DNA of 64,000 bases from Paraburkholderia caribensis. Lineage in GTDB: Bacteria; Pseudomonadota; Gammaproteobacteria; Burkholderiales; Burkholderiaceae. Every line of letters starts with the position of its first letter. Positions within the stretch are counted from its first letter, which is position 1. Location of the stretch: the NCBI RefSeq assembly GCF_002902945.1, contig NZ_CP026102.1, positions 744,001-808,000 of the forward strand, read 5' to 3'. The notes beneath the pieces are model-generated. The model was given only the letters and a program-made list of their open reading frames with translations, was not told the origin of the DNA and made no database searches. A program made the position numbers and the translations under genes. Below, in pieces: positions 28,731 through 37,755 of the stretch.

Positions 28731-29529
28731 ATCGGTTCTCCGGCACGAGGGGCTCGTGCATGTGAGGCGGCAGGCGCGGGAGAATCGATGGAATCGAAAG
28801 CGGTCGGCTTGCCTGCCTCAGGTCGTTAAAGGCATGGCTGGGTTCAAAGGATGACTGTCACTGTCGGGCATGGCGGCTCCCGGTTCATTGAAAAAACGCA
28901 TCGCGATTGGCGAAACGCACGTTGGCGAGATGCGTGGCTAACAGACAGGTAGACAGGTAGACAGGTCGAACTTTCGCCGCGCTGTTACGGCGGCGTTGAG
29001 CAGGCACGCGCGCGCCGGCGCAGGCACGCGAGCCGAAGCCGCACATGTCACGAAAGCGGCTGCGAATCGCGCGCGAACGCGCTGCGCCGGGTGCTGAACC
29101 CAACGACGCTAAACAGGATGCACGAGGAGGGAAACTGCGACGCGCACCGTCTGCCTGCTGGCTAGACGGCGGCTAGATGAGAAAGCGCGGACGTCTGCCG
29201 TTCAGGCGGCGAAACTGTTCGAAAACGTACTACTGCAACTGTCCAAGGCAACGCCCCTCAAATTTCAAGATAAGAGAATTCTATGCCCGCGCGCAAAGCC
29301 GAGTCAATGCACTTTCTTAAGCAGAACCGAAATATGCGGTGAAGCGCACGTCGGGTGTGGCGCGATGTCCACGCACGTTCGCTGCGCTTTTCGCGAGGCG
29401 CTTTCTATACTGGGATCAGCCGTCAGCACAACGGATCGCGCGTACTAAAGATCCGAAAGGTCCGACCATTCATCCGGCTTTCAGGTCGCTCAATAGCAGC
29501 TAACGACGAGGCGATCACTGGAGGGAGAC
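28731..29529. other. Long intergenic region between the Nramp-like operon and kup
   Basis: About 800 bp without a confident gene. On the minus strand a 17-codon frame (28871 to 28818, encoding MPDSDSHPLNPAMPLTT), preceded by GGGAGCC, could be a leader peptide of the Nramp operon. Three tandem copies of AGACAGGT occur at 28943-28966. The right part holds the likely kup promoter; GGAGGGAG precedes its ATG. I saw no yybP-ykoY or M-box riboswitch consensus, although a covariance search is needed to exclude one. Confidence 0.4.
28943..28966. repeat. Three tandem copies of AGACAGGT
   Basis: Perfect 8-bp direct repeats at 28943, 28951 and 28959, in the gap upstream of the Nramp-like operon. Copy number could vary by slippage. 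Confidence 0.85.
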
Positions 29530-31452
29530 ATGAGCGTTTCAGCCACGCACCCCGGCTCGGGCGCGATCGGCGCGCCTGCGCCGCACAAACCGGCGCTCCG
29601 TTCGCTGGCGCTTGCCGCATTGGGCGTCGTCTATGGCGATATCGGCACGAGTCCGCTGTACACGCTGCAAACCGTGTTCGCGTCATCGGGCGGTTTGCCG
29701 CTGACGCCGTTGAACGTGATCGGCATCGTGTCGCTGATCTTCTGGTCGCTGACCGTCGTCGTGTCGCTCAAGTACGTGACGCTGATCCTGCGCGCGAACA
29801 ATCACGGCGAGGGCGGCATCATGGCGCTGCTCGCGCTGGCCGCTTCGTCGGTGGTGGACCGGCCGCGCTTGCGTCATGTACTGCTGATCGTCGGCGTGAT
29901 GGGCGCAGCGCTCTTTTACGGCGACAGCATCATCACGCCCGCCATCTCCGTGCTGAGCGCGGTGGAAGGGCTGGAAGTCGCCGCGCCCTTTCTGAAGACC
30001 TGCGTGATACCCGTGACGCTGGTCGCGCTCGTCACACTGTTCGTGATGCAGAAGCACGGCACGTCGGGAATCGGCGCGGTGTTCGGGCCGGTGATGGTGG
30101 TCTGGTTCGTGGTGCTGGCGGTGGTGGGCGTGACCAACGTGATTTCGGCACCCGCGATTCTCGCCGCGCTCGACCCGCTCGCCGGTCTCGCGTTCTGCCT
30201 GCGTCACGAGTGGCTGGCGTTCGTCGCGCTGGGGGCCGTCGTGCTGTCGCTGACGGGGGCGGAAGCGCTCTATGCCGACATGGGCCACTTCGGCGCGCGG
30301 CCGATCCGCATTACCTGGTTCGGCCTCGTGTTTCCGGCGCTCGCGCTGAACTATCTGGGGCAGGGCGCATTGCTGATCGCCGATCCGACCGCGCTGCAAA
30401 ACCCGTTCTACCGGCTCTTTCCGCAATGGGCGCTGTATCCGATGATCGTGCTCGCGACGATCGCAACGGTCATTGCATCGCAAGCGGTGATCTCCGGCAC
30501 CTACTCGATGACCAAGCAGGCGATGCAACTGGGCTTCCTGCCGCGCATGAACGTCGTCTACACGTCGGAGAAAGAGATCGGCCAGATCTACGTGCCCGGC
30601 ATCAACTGGACGCTGCTCGCGGCCGTGGTGGCCGCCGTGCTCGGCTTCGGTTCGTCGACGGCGCTCGGCTCCGCGTACGGCATCGCGGTGACGGGCACGA
30701 TGCTCATCACGACGCTCTTGACCTTCTTCGTCGTGCGCTACGCGTGGCACTACAACTGGCTGCTGTGCGTGTTCGCGACCGCATTCTTCTTCGTGATCGA
30801 CGCGACGTTCTTCTCGGCGAATCTGCTGAAGATCGTCGAAGGCGGCTGGTTCCCGCTGATGATCGGCTTCGTGATGTTCACGATCATGGCGACATGGGGA
30901 CGCGGCGGGGAGATCATGCGGGCCGAAGCGCGCGTGCACGCGGGCACGATGCCGCTCAAGGCGTATCTGGAGAAGCTGATCGCGTGTCAGCCGGTGCGCG
31001 TTCCCGGCACGGCGATCTTTCTCACGCCGAATCCGGACAGCGTGCCGCATGCGCTCGTCAACAACCTGATGCACAACCATGTCCTGCACGACCGCGTGGT
31101 GTTCCTCACCGTGAACAACGAGGAGATTCCGTGGGTCGACGAGCACGAGCGCGTCAGTCTGCGCACGGTCTGCGAAGGCTGTTATCAGATCACGATCCGC
31201 TACGGCTTCAAGGACGAAGTCGATCTGCCGAAGGCACTCGCAACCGCGAGCACGCTGGGTCTCGATTTCGATCCCTGCGCGGCGTCGTATTTCCTGAGCC
31301 GTGCGACCGTCGTGCCGACGCCGGGTGCCGGCATGGCGATGTGGCGCGAGCGTCTGTTCGCGGTGATGCTGCACAACGTTGGCAACGTGGCGGCGTATTT
31401 CAAGTTGCCCGCCAATCGCGTGATCGAGGTCGGCGCGCGGGTGGAGATATGA
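29530..31452 (+). CDS. kup: Kup-family potassium uptake protein
   Basis: A 640-aa inner-membrane K+/H+ symporter of the Kup/HAK/KT family, full length. The signature GVVYGDIGTSPLYTLQ is in the first membrane segment, followed by GGIMALLAL and ALFYGDSIITPAISVLSA. About twelve membrane segments are followed by a C-terminal cytoplasmic domain (about residues 465-640). GGAGGGAG precedes the ATG. The next gene begins 102 bp later and belongs to a separate function. Confidence 0.95.
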   Translation: MSVSATHPGSGAIGAPAPHKPALRSLALAALGVVYGDIGTSPLYTLQTVFASSGGLPLTPLNVIGIVSLIFWSLTVVVSLKYVTLILRANNHGEGGIMALLALAASSVVDRPRLRHVLLIVGVMGAALFYGDSIITPAISVLSAVEGLEVAAPFLKTCVIPVTLVALVTLFVMQKHGTSGIGAVFGPVMVVWFVVLAVVGVTNVISAPAILAALDPLAGLAFCLRHEWLAFVALGAVVLSLTGAEALYADMGHFGARPIRITWFGLVFPALALNYLGQGALLIADPTALQNPFYRLFPQWALYPMIVLATIATVIASQAVISGTYSMTKQAMQLGFLPRMNVVYTSEKEIGQIYVPGINWTLLAAVVAAVLGFGSSTALGSAYGIAVTGTMLITTLLTFFVVRYAWHYNWLLCVFATAFFFVIDATFFSANLLKIVEGGWFPLMIGFVMFTIMATWGRGGEIMRAEARVHAGTMPLKAYLEKLIACQPVRVPGTAIFLTPNPDSVPHALVNNLMHNHVLHDRVVFLTVNNEEIPWVDEHERVSLRTVCEGCYQITIRYGFKDEVDLPKALATASTLGLDFDPCAASYFLSRATVVPTPGAGMAMWRERLFAVMLHNVGNVAAYFKLPANRVIEVGARVEI

Positions 31453-31554
31453 GGCGGCGAGGATGTCGGACGCGCTGCGGCGCGGCATGCGTTTGCATTC
31501 CCCAATTTGCCCGACCATACTGCGCGGGTGTCGCATTCTTCAGGTGGAACGCAG

Positions 31555-32241
31555 ATGAGCCATGACGCTACACAGCAACACGACCACGACCACGACCACG
31601 ACCATGGGCATGACCATGAGCACGAAGGCAGTGCGCTGTCCGAGATGGATCTGCGCGTACGTGCGCTGGAGTCGCTGCTGATCGAAAAAGGCTACGTCGA
31701 TCCGCAAGCGCTCGACGTGCTGATCGAAACCTACGAGCACAAGGTCGGTCCGCGCAATGGTGCGCGTGTCGTCGCGAAGGCATGGTCCGATCCCGGCTTT
31801 CGTCAGTGGCTGCTCGACGATGCGACGGCCGCGATTGCGTCGCTCGGTTTCACGGGGCGGCAGGGCGAGCACATGGTTGCGCTGGAGAATACGCCGGGCG
31901 TCCACAACATGGTGGTATGCACGCTCTGCTCGTGCTACCCGTGGCCCGTGCTCGGCTTGCCGCCTGTCTGGTACAAGTCGGCGCCGTATCGTTCGCGCGC
32001 GGTGATCGATCCGCGCGGCGTGCTCGTGGAGTTCGGCGTGGCCTTGCCCGACGACACGGAGATTCGCGTATGGGATTCGACGGCGGAAGTGCGCTATCTC
32101 GTGCTGCCGATGCGCCCTGCCAACACGGACACGCTGAACGAGGCGGAACTCGCCGATCTCGTCACGCGCGATTCGATGATCGGCACGGGACTCGCGCTCG
32201 CGCCGGGCGAAGTGAAGCCCGCAAGCGGAGGCCGGCCATGA
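31555..32241 (+). CDS. nthA: Nitrile hydratase alpha subunit, cobalt type
   Basis: A 228-aa subunit of nitrile hydratase, which hydrates nitriles to amides. The metal-claw motif VCTLCSC (Cys122, Cys125, Cys127) has Thr in the second position, the mark of cobalt rather than iron enzymes. The first 24 residues include eight alternating His (HDHDHDHDHGHDHEHE), an unusual metal-binding tail. The ATG at 31555 was chosen because the upstream extension has no family similarity. The stop overlaps the nthB start by ATGA, indicating translational coupling. Confidence 0.93.
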   Translation: MSHDATQQHDHDHDHDHGHDHEHEGSALSEMDLRVRALESLLIEKGYVDPQALDVLIETYEHKVGPRNGARVVAKAWSDPGFRQWLLDDATAAIASLGFTGRQGEHMVALENTPGVHNMVVCTLCSCYPWPVLGLPPVWYKSAPYRSRAVIDPRGVLVEFGVALPDDTEIRVWDSTAEVRYLVLPMRPANTDTLNEAELADLVTRDSMIGTGLALAPGEVKPASGGRP

Positions 32242-32903
32242 ACGGCGCACAGGACATGGGCGGCATGCAGTCGTTCGGGCCCGTCGCACCCGAAACCGAC
32301 GAGCCGTATTTCCACGCGGACTGGGAGCGTCGCGCGCTGGCGCTGACGATCGCGATGGGCTCGACGGGCAAATGGAACATCGACATGTCGCGTGCCGCGC
32401 GCGAGAGCCTGCCGCCCGCGCAATATCTGTCGAGCAGCTACTACGAGATCTGGTTCGCGGGCTTGTGCAAGCTGCTCATCGACACGGGACTCGCGACGCG
32501 CGACGAGATCGATAGCGGCGTGTCGCAGCGCGCCGGTGTGCCCGTGCCGCGCGTGCTCGCCGCCGGGCAGGTCAATCCGATGCTGTTTCGCGGCAGTCCC
32601 GCGTCGCGCGACGAGCCGCATCCCGCGCGCTTTGCCGTGGGCGACGCGGTGCGCACGCTGACACTCAATCCGCCCACACACACGCGCCTGCCGCGCTATT
32701 GCCGGGGCAAGCGCGGCCGGATCGTCGCGGTGCGCGGCGCGCATGTGTTCCCCGATTCGAACGCGCTCGGACGCGGCGAGGACCCGCAATGGCTGTACAC
32801 GGTGCGCTTCGATGCCGCCGAGCTGTGGGGCAAGGATACGACGGCGTCGTCGGTGTGCACCGATTGCTGGGAGCCGTATCTCGAAGCGGACGGGACGGCA
32901 TGA
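32238..32903 (+). CDS. nthB: Nitrile hydratase beta subunit
   Basis: A 221-aa beta subunit that pairs with NthA and supplies arginines to the active site. The N-terminal MNGAQDMGGMQSFGPV is diagnostic for the family, and RYCRGKRGRIV lies in the C-terminal SH3-like domain. It overlaps nthA by 4 bp and the activator gene by 4 bp. The enzyme is cytoplasmic. Confidence 0.93.
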   Translation: MNGAQDMGGMQSFGPVAPETDEPYFHADWERRALALTIAMGSTGKWNIDMSRAARESLPPAQYLSSSYYEIWFAGLCKLLIDTGLATRDEIDSGVSQRAGVPVPRVLAAGQVNPMLFRGSPASRDEPHPARFAVGDAVRTLTLNPPTHTRLPRYCRGKRGRIVAVRGAHVFPDSNALGRGEDPQWLYTVRFDAAELWGKDTTASSVCTDCWEPYLEADGTA

Positions 32904-33283
32904 GCGCGCCCGCATTCACGACGTCGCAGGAAGTGTCGCGCGAGTTGCTCGAGGCGCTGCCCGGCATCCCGCGCGACGGTGCCGGCCCGGTCTTCGCCGC
33001 GCCGTGGCAGGCCGCGGCATTCGCGATGACGCTCGCGCTTCACGAGCGCGGCGTGTTCACATGGCCCGAATGGGCCGCCATGCTCGCCGATGCGATCCGC
33101 GACGCGCAGGCGCAAGGCGACCCCGATCGCGGAGACACCTACTACACGCATTGGCTGACGGCGCTCGAACGCATCGCGACGGCCAAGGGCTGCGTGACGC
33201 GCGAGGGGCTGATCGAGCGCAAGGACGCGTGGGACGCGGCGGCGCGCCGTACGCCGCACGGCCAGCCGATCGGGCTGGGGTGA
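32900..33283 (+). CDS. Nitrile hydratase activator/accessory protein
   Basis: A 127-aa protein of the small NthB-like activator family (P14K/NhlE type), which in cobalt enzymes helps insert the metal by exchanging alpha subunits. Its FAAPWQAAAFAMTLALHERG and FTWPEWAAMLADAI resemble the N-terminal half of the beta subunit. The start overlaps the nthB stop as ATGA. No amidase or cobalt transporter gene follows in this window. Confidence 0.85.
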   Translation: MSAPAFTTSQEVSRELLEALPGIPRDGAGPVFAAPWQAAAFAMTLALHERGVFTWPEWAAMLADAIRDAQAQGDPDRGDTYYTHWLTALERIATAKGCVTREGLIERKDAWDAAARRTPHGQPIGLG

Positions 33284-33329
33284 GTGCGCTGGCGCATCAT
33301 CGGACTGTCAACGGACTGTCAGCGGGCTG

Positions 33330-33476
33330 TTACCGAAGCACCGGGTCCTTGTCGGGCGGACCTTCGGGACGCTGCGGCTCGTCGTTGTGATGACCCGGCG
33401 ACGGCGGCGTGAGCGGGTCCCCTTCGGGGTCGCGCGTCGGATCGGCGTTCGGATCGGGAATCGGACTGGTGTGCAT
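33330..33476 (-). CDS. Pro/Asp-rich small protein, 48 aa
   Basis: A short frame from the ATG at 33476 encodes a disordered peptide rich in Pro, Asp and Gly (PIPDPNADPTRDPEGDP). GAGG lies about 9 nt upstream. Similar short Pro/Asp-rich peptides are annotated in related genomes, with no known role. It lies between nthG and the PIG-L gene. Confidence 0.5.
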   Translation of the reverse strand: MHTSPIPDPNADPTRDPEGDPLTPPSPGHHNDEPQRPEGPPDKDPVLR

Positions 33477-33646
33477 GGTGTGACCTCGTGGCGTTGTGGC
33501 CGGTCGATGCAGCAACCGGCGGCGGACGCATTCGCGCTGCTCTCGCGGCAAGGTACGAAGCGTCCTGCTTTCACTAGCGTAGGCGATGACCGCGAAGACT
33601 GCTGGCGTGATCGCTGAAGTAGCGCTTCGATCTGGTTCGATACGGC

Positions 33647-34363
33647 TCAATGCCTGGCCCGGCGGGCGCCCTGCCGGTCCACTGTCAGCCGCCAGTAGCG
33701 CTCCTCGGCGTACACGTCGTCGTAGCCGTGTGGCCCGAACGCGCGCAACTGGCTCTCGTACGCCGACACGGCTTCGCGCTTGAGCAGCGCCTGGCGCTCG
33801 CGGTCGAGTGTGTGTCCGGCCGCGGGGCTGGCGGGCGTCGCGACGATGCCGCGCCCGGCCAGATCGACGAGCCGCTGCTGGACGAGCCCCGGCATCGGGC
33901 GATAGATCGCTTCCTCGTAAGCGAACCATTCGAGGTGCGACATGCGCGGCAGAATCTCGCAACACGCCTCGAACACGCGGCCGTGGTCGTCGTGAAAGAG
34001 GCCGAGCGGCATCAACAGCGTATTCGACGTCGAGCCGTAGATGGCTTCCTCCAGCGCGGCGGCGAGCTGGCCGATCGACGGCGAATCGCGGTATTGCGCG
34101 TCGCGAAACGGCAGCCGCAGAGGGATGGCGTCGAGCACGGCGAGCGCGTCGTTATCTTCGAGCGTGCGCGCGTGGACCGATTCGTACGCGCTCGCGAAGC
34201 CGGCCTTCTCATCCCAATCGGTACGCATGTCCTGTGCGGGCGGCGCGGCGAACACGGTGCAGACGGCGGCATCGGGATGCGCTGCGAGCAGCGCGCCGCA
34301 ACCGAAGACGGCGTCGTCGAAATGCGGCGACACGATGAACAGACGCGGGCTGGTTTCGCTCAT
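33647..34363 (-). CDS. PIG-L/LmbE-family deacetylase
   Basis: A 238-aa protein of the PIG-L family of zinc-dependent N-acetylglucosamine-type deacetylases. The first motif is SPHFDDAVFGCG, with His and two Asp; the usual PHPDDE glutamate is Ala here. HDDHGRVFEAC provides the second His. The start at 34363 (MSETSPRLFIVSPH) is the one that begins the domain. The substrate is unknown; in this group it may be a sugar, a thiol precursor or a chitin-like oligosaccharide. Confidence 0.8.
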   Translation of the reverse strand: MSETSPRLFIVSPHFDDAVFGCGALLAAHPDAAVCTVFAAPPAQDMRTDWDEKAGFASAYESVHARTLEDNDALAVLDAIPLRLPFRDAQYRDSPSIGQLAAALEEAIYGSTSNTLLMPLGLFHDDHGRVFEACCEILPRMSHLEWFAYEEAIYRPMPGLVQQRLVDLAGRGIVATPASPAAGHTLDRERQALLKREAVSAYESQLRAFGPHGYDDVYAEERYWRLTVDRQGARRARH

Positions 34364-34611
34364 GAGATCCTGGACTGGATGCGGGAGGGGCGCCGGCGGC
34401 GATGTATTGGCGGCGTGGCGGCATCGTGGACAGCTTAGACCAACGATGCAATGCGTGCTCGCCGGTTTTCGCGCTGCAGCGCGCAAGCGCCGTGCCTGGG
34501 GGGCGCATGGTTCGGCGATCTTTCCCGTATTGGCTCGCCTCATCGGCGTTGCGCTCCCGGATGTTCTCACCGTGCGCGGGCGGTTATGTCGACGATGTGG
34601 GCGCGAGGCGA

Positions 34612-35199
34612 CTAGACGTTGCGCAGGTCTTCCGGCGTGTCGATATCGCTGAGCACGCCGGGGTCGTCGACCTCGATGCGTTTCACGGGGTGGGTGGCGA
34701 AGAGTGCGCGTGCGCCGGTGTCGCCGTCGAGGGCGAGCAGGGCGTCGCGATGCTCGATTCCGAAGCCGACGGGATGACCGCGCTGTCCCTGATAGTAGGG
34801 CGCGACGATGGGCGCGCCGTCATCGACTGCGCGCGCGACGGCTTCGATGGAGGACGTGGCGATGCGGGGCATATCGGCGAGCGCGACGATCCAGCCGTCG
34901 GCGTCGTCGCTCGCTTCGATGCCGGCGGCGAGGCTGGCGCCCATGCCGCGCTCGGCATCGGCGGAAAAGATGACATGACAGCCTGCGTCATTGAGTACGC
35001 GGGCGAGCATTTCCGAGCCGGGGCGCACGATCGCGATGACGTGCGGGACGACAAGCAGCAGCCGATGCGCGGATTCGAACGCGACGGGGGTACCGTCGGG
35101 CAGGCGGGCGAGGAGTTTATTGTGGATGCCTTCCGGGTCGAAGCGCGATCCGTAGCCGGCCGCGAGCAGCACGCCGGTAGCGAGGGAGGCGTATGCCAT
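34612..35199 (-). CDS. MobA/MocA-like nucleotidyltransferase
   Basis: A 195-aa NTP-transferase fold protein. ATGVLLAAGYGSRF (N-terminus) is the nucleotide-binding loop, and ALADMPRI carries the metal-binding Asp. The family includes MocA, which adds CMP to the molybdenum cofactor, and MobA. A molybdenum hydroxylase lies in the window (52-56 kb) but 17 kb away, so a link is only suggestive. The start could be the GTG three codons upstream. The downstream (left) side is ordinary; the upstream side enters the G+T-rich flank of repeat element A. Confidence 0.75.
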   Translation of the reverse strand: MAYASLATGVLLAAGYGSRFDPEGIHNKLLARLPDGTPVAFESAHRLLLVVPHVIAIVRPGSEMLARVLNDAGCHVIFSADAERGMGASLAAGIEASDDADGWIVALADMPRIATSSIEAVARAVDDGAPIVAPYYQGQRGHPVGFGIEHRDALLALDGDTGARALFATHPVKRIEVDDPGVLSDIDTPEDLRNV

Positions 35200-35683
35200 G
35201 GGTGGCACCAGAAGGTGGGGGGTGAAGAGGGATTGTGCGGTGCAACGGGGGAGGGGGCAAGGGTTTTGTTTGGACCTGCGGTGCGGCGATGCCGGTTGGG
35301 CCTTTGCGCTGCTGGCAGCTGGGTTTTGTTGTCGCGGTTCACGCGGTGCACATGTGCGTTTGACTTTGCGCGGGCATCCGCCTCACGTTAGCGTGCTTCA
35401 CGCGTCGCGGTTCGGTGTGTTTGCCTTTTCGCTGGCATCCGCGTGTTGTTAGCGTGCTTCAGGCGTCGCCCCTGTGCGGGGCGGCACCTACTTTTCTTTG
35501 CCGCCGCAAAGAAAAGTAGGCAAAAGAAAGCGGCTCACACCGCCAGGTCTTGACGTTTGCCCTCGGGCCCGCAACGTCCCCACCCTTCACACGCCAGCGC
35601 CCGGTTGATGCCCGTTGCCAACGCTTCGAATAACCGCATTTTGTTGCCGCGGTTCACGCGGTGCACCTATGCGTTTGACTTTG
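35200..35683. repeat. Left flank of element A with two partial element ends
   Basis: No gene. The first 170 bases are G+T-rich (43 of 60 in 35221-35280 by hand count). Two partial copies of the element's left end follow. One runs 35369-35430 and lacks the hairpin. The other runs 35430 to about 35660 and includes the terminal hairpin plus part of the arm. Each begins with a GGCATCCGC core. Together with the full element they form a tandem series of three left ends. Confidence 0.8.
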
Positions 35684-36344
35684 CGCTGGCATCCGCGATA
35701 CGTTAGCTCGCTTCACGCGTCGCCCCTGTGCGGGGCGGCACCTACTTTTCTTTGCCGCCGCAAAGAAAAGTAGGCAAAAGAAAGCGGCTCACACCGCCAG
35801 TGCTTGACCTTTGTCCACGGGCCCCCAACGTCCCCACACTTCGCACGGCAACGCCCTTATTCGTGTGCGTTGCCAGCGCGCTGAATGCGCGCCTCACCCA
35901 CTTCAAACACCCGTACATGAGCCGGCGGCAGCGAATGGTATGTGCCGCCCAGGTGGCAAACTGTGTGTAGGTTGTCGCGTCGTATAGCGTGGCGCTCTTA
36001 CAAGGTGGGACGCGTGCGCTATCGGTCTGGAGTGAAGCGTGTGGAGCACCGACGGCCTACACACAGTTTGCCACCTGGGCGGCGGTGGACTGTCTGGCGC
36101 GGCGTGCTGAAACACGGGTGGGTGAAGCGGGTGAGGCACTCAATCAGCGCGTTGGCAACGAACGTGGGTCACGTGGTTGCCGTGTGAAGTGTAAGAACCT
36201 TTGGGGGCCCTCAGGCAAGAACAAGGGCTGGCGGTGTGAGCCGCTTTCTTTTGCCTACTTTTCTTTGCGGCGGCAAAGAAAAGTAGGTGCCGCCCCGCAC
36301 AGGGGCGACGCTTGAAGCGAGCTAACGTAACGCGGATGCCCGCG
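35684..36344. repeat. Palindromic element, copy A (661 bp)
   Basis: The whole element is one imperfect inverted repeat centred near 36014. The outer ends begin with CGCTGGCATCCGCG. Next come GCCCC-TGTG-GGGGC-like and CTACTTTTCTTTGC hairpins (35742-35773 and, symmetrically, 36255-36286). An inner perfect 28-bp inverted repeat lies at 35944-35971 and 36056-36083, around an 84-nt centre. The arms between these blocks are also related to each other. No transposase or credible gene is inside; the short frames in the ends are by-products of the hairpin sequence. It lies between the MobA-like gene and the convergent side of the purine permease. Confidence 0.92.
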
Positions 36345-36453
36345 AAATCAAAGGCCAAAACACCGATCGGCGAAGCCAAAACACGGACACTAGCGCAAGC
36401 ACAAACACCCCAGCGTCGCAGACAAAAAAAACCAAAAACCAAAACCAAAAACC
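36345..36453. other. A+C-rich right flank of element A
   Basis: The plus strand is made almost wholly of A and C between the element and the stop of the permease gene. The same bias continues into the permease gene (43 of 60 A or C in 36541-36600 by hand count). Confidence 0.8.
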
Positions 36454-37755
36454 TCACTCCGCCCCAAGATAAAAAAACCGAAACAAAAACACAGCAGCAA
36501 TAACCCAAACAACGAGCTTGACCTGCCGCGCCCGCCCGGTAAGCAACTTAAGCCCCGCATAAGAAATAAACCCAAACGCGACCCCATTCGCAATGGAATA
36601 GGTAAAAGGCATCATAAGAGCGGTAAGTGCAGCAGGCACGACTTCAGTCGCATCATCCCATGGCAGATCAGCCATCTCCCGCAACATCAGACACGAAACG
36701 TAAAGCAAAGCCGGCGCCGTGGCATAACCCGGCACCACCCCCGCCAGCGGCGCAAAGAACAGCGCCAGCAAAAACAGCACAGCAACGGTAATCGCGGTAA
36801 CACCCGTACGCCCACCCGCCTGCACACCCGAAGCGCTTTCGATATAAGCCGTCGTCGACGACGTACCCAGCACCGACCCGGCGAGGATCGCCGTACTATC
36901 GGCCAGCAGCGCTCGGTTCAAGCGATGCATCTTGCCATGCACCAGCAGCCCCGCGCGGTTCGCGACACCCATCAGCGTGCCCGTCGCATCGAACAGTTCG
37001 ACGAGGAAGAACACCAGAATCACATTCAGCACGCCCGTCGACAACGCGGCCTTCACGTCGAGCTGGAACAGCGTCGGCGAAATTGAAGGCGGCATGGACA
37101 CGATGCCGTGAAACTGATTGCCGCCGAAGAAAAAGCTCAAGATCGTCACACCGACAATGCCGATCAATATCGCCCCGCGCACGCGCAGCACATCGAGCAT
37201 GACGATTACAAAGAAGCCGATGATCGCCAGCACCACGTGCGGATCGTGCAGGTTGCCCAGCGTGACGAGCGTCGCCGGACTGCCCGTCACGATGCCCGCC
37301 GTCTTCAACGAAATGATCGCGAGAAAGAGCCCGATGCCGCCCGTGATCGCGACGCGAATCGAATGCGGAATGCCGTTGACGATCACCTCGCGCACGCGGA
37401 ACAGCGTGACGATCAAAAACAGGCAGCCGGAGATAAAGACCGCGCCCAGCGCAGCCTGCCACGTGAAGCCCATCCCCTTGACGACTGTGTACGCGAAGTA
37501 CGCGTTCAGGCCCATGCCCGGCGCGCACGCAATCGGGTAGTTAGCGTAGAAGCCCATGATCAGCGAGGCGAGCGCGGCGACGAGGCAGGTCGCAACGAAC
37601 ACCGAGTCTTTGGGCATGCCCGCATCGCCGAGAATCGCCGGATTGACGAAGATGATGTAGGCCATTGTGAGGAAGGTGGTGACGCCTGCCAGCACTTCCA
37701 CGCGCAGGGTCGTGCCCGCTTCGTCAAAGCCGAAATACCGTTTTACGGAGTCCAT
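36454..37755 (-). CDS. NCS2-family purine permease (AzgA-like)
   Basis: A 433-aa inner-membrane H+ symporter of the AzgA-like branch, taking up adenine, guanine or hypoxanthine. Typical segments are LTMAYIIFVNPAIL, CAPGMGLNAYFAY, LFDATGTLMGVANRAG and GSVLGTSSTTAYIESASGV. About 12-14 membrane segments are predicted. The last 100 codons, which lie beside element A, use T-ending and A-rich synonymous codons unlike the rest of the gene. The protein end is nevertheless intact. Confidence 0.9.
   Translation of the reverse strand: MDSVKRYFGFDEAGTTLRVEVLAGVTTFLTMAYIIFVNPAILGDAGMPKDSVFVATCLVAALASLIMGFYANYPIACAPGMGLNAYFAYTVVKGMGFTWQAALGAVFISGCLFLIVTLFRVREVIVNGIPHSIRVAITGGIGLFLAIISLKTAGIVTGSPATLVTLGNLHDPHVVLAIIGFFVIVMLDVLRVRGAILIGIVGVTILSFFFGGNQFHGIVSMPPSISPTLFQLDVKAALSTGVLNVILVFFLVELFDATGTLMGVANRAGLLVHGKMHRLNRALLADSTAILAGSVLGTSSTTAYIESASGVQAGGRTGVTAITVAVLFLLALFFAPLAGVVPGYATAPALLYVSCLMLREMADLPWDDATEVVPAALTALMMPFTYSIANGVAFGFISYAGLKLLTGRARQVKLVVWVIAAVFLFRFFYLGAE

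Noticed and set aside
28731..28960. Manganese or magnesium riboswitch upstream of the Nramp-like gene
   Set aside because: The characteristic yybP-ykoY and M-box core sequences were not seen; a covariance search would be needed to exclude a divergent form.
28885..29103. 72-aa minus-strand frame upstream of the Nramp operon
   Set aside because: Arg/Ala-rich with no family similarity and no convincing Shine-Dalgarno sequence.
35728..35970. Open frame beginning MRGGTYFSLPPQRKVGKRKR inside the repeat element, with similar frames in the other copies
   Set aside because: It is read through the terminal hairpin, appears at every element end in either orientation, and its downstream part is not conserved as protein. 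It is a by-product of the repeat.
35400..36400. CRISPR array
   Set aside because: The repeats are inverted and hundreds of bases long; there are no regularly spaced short repeats with unique spacers and no cas genes.
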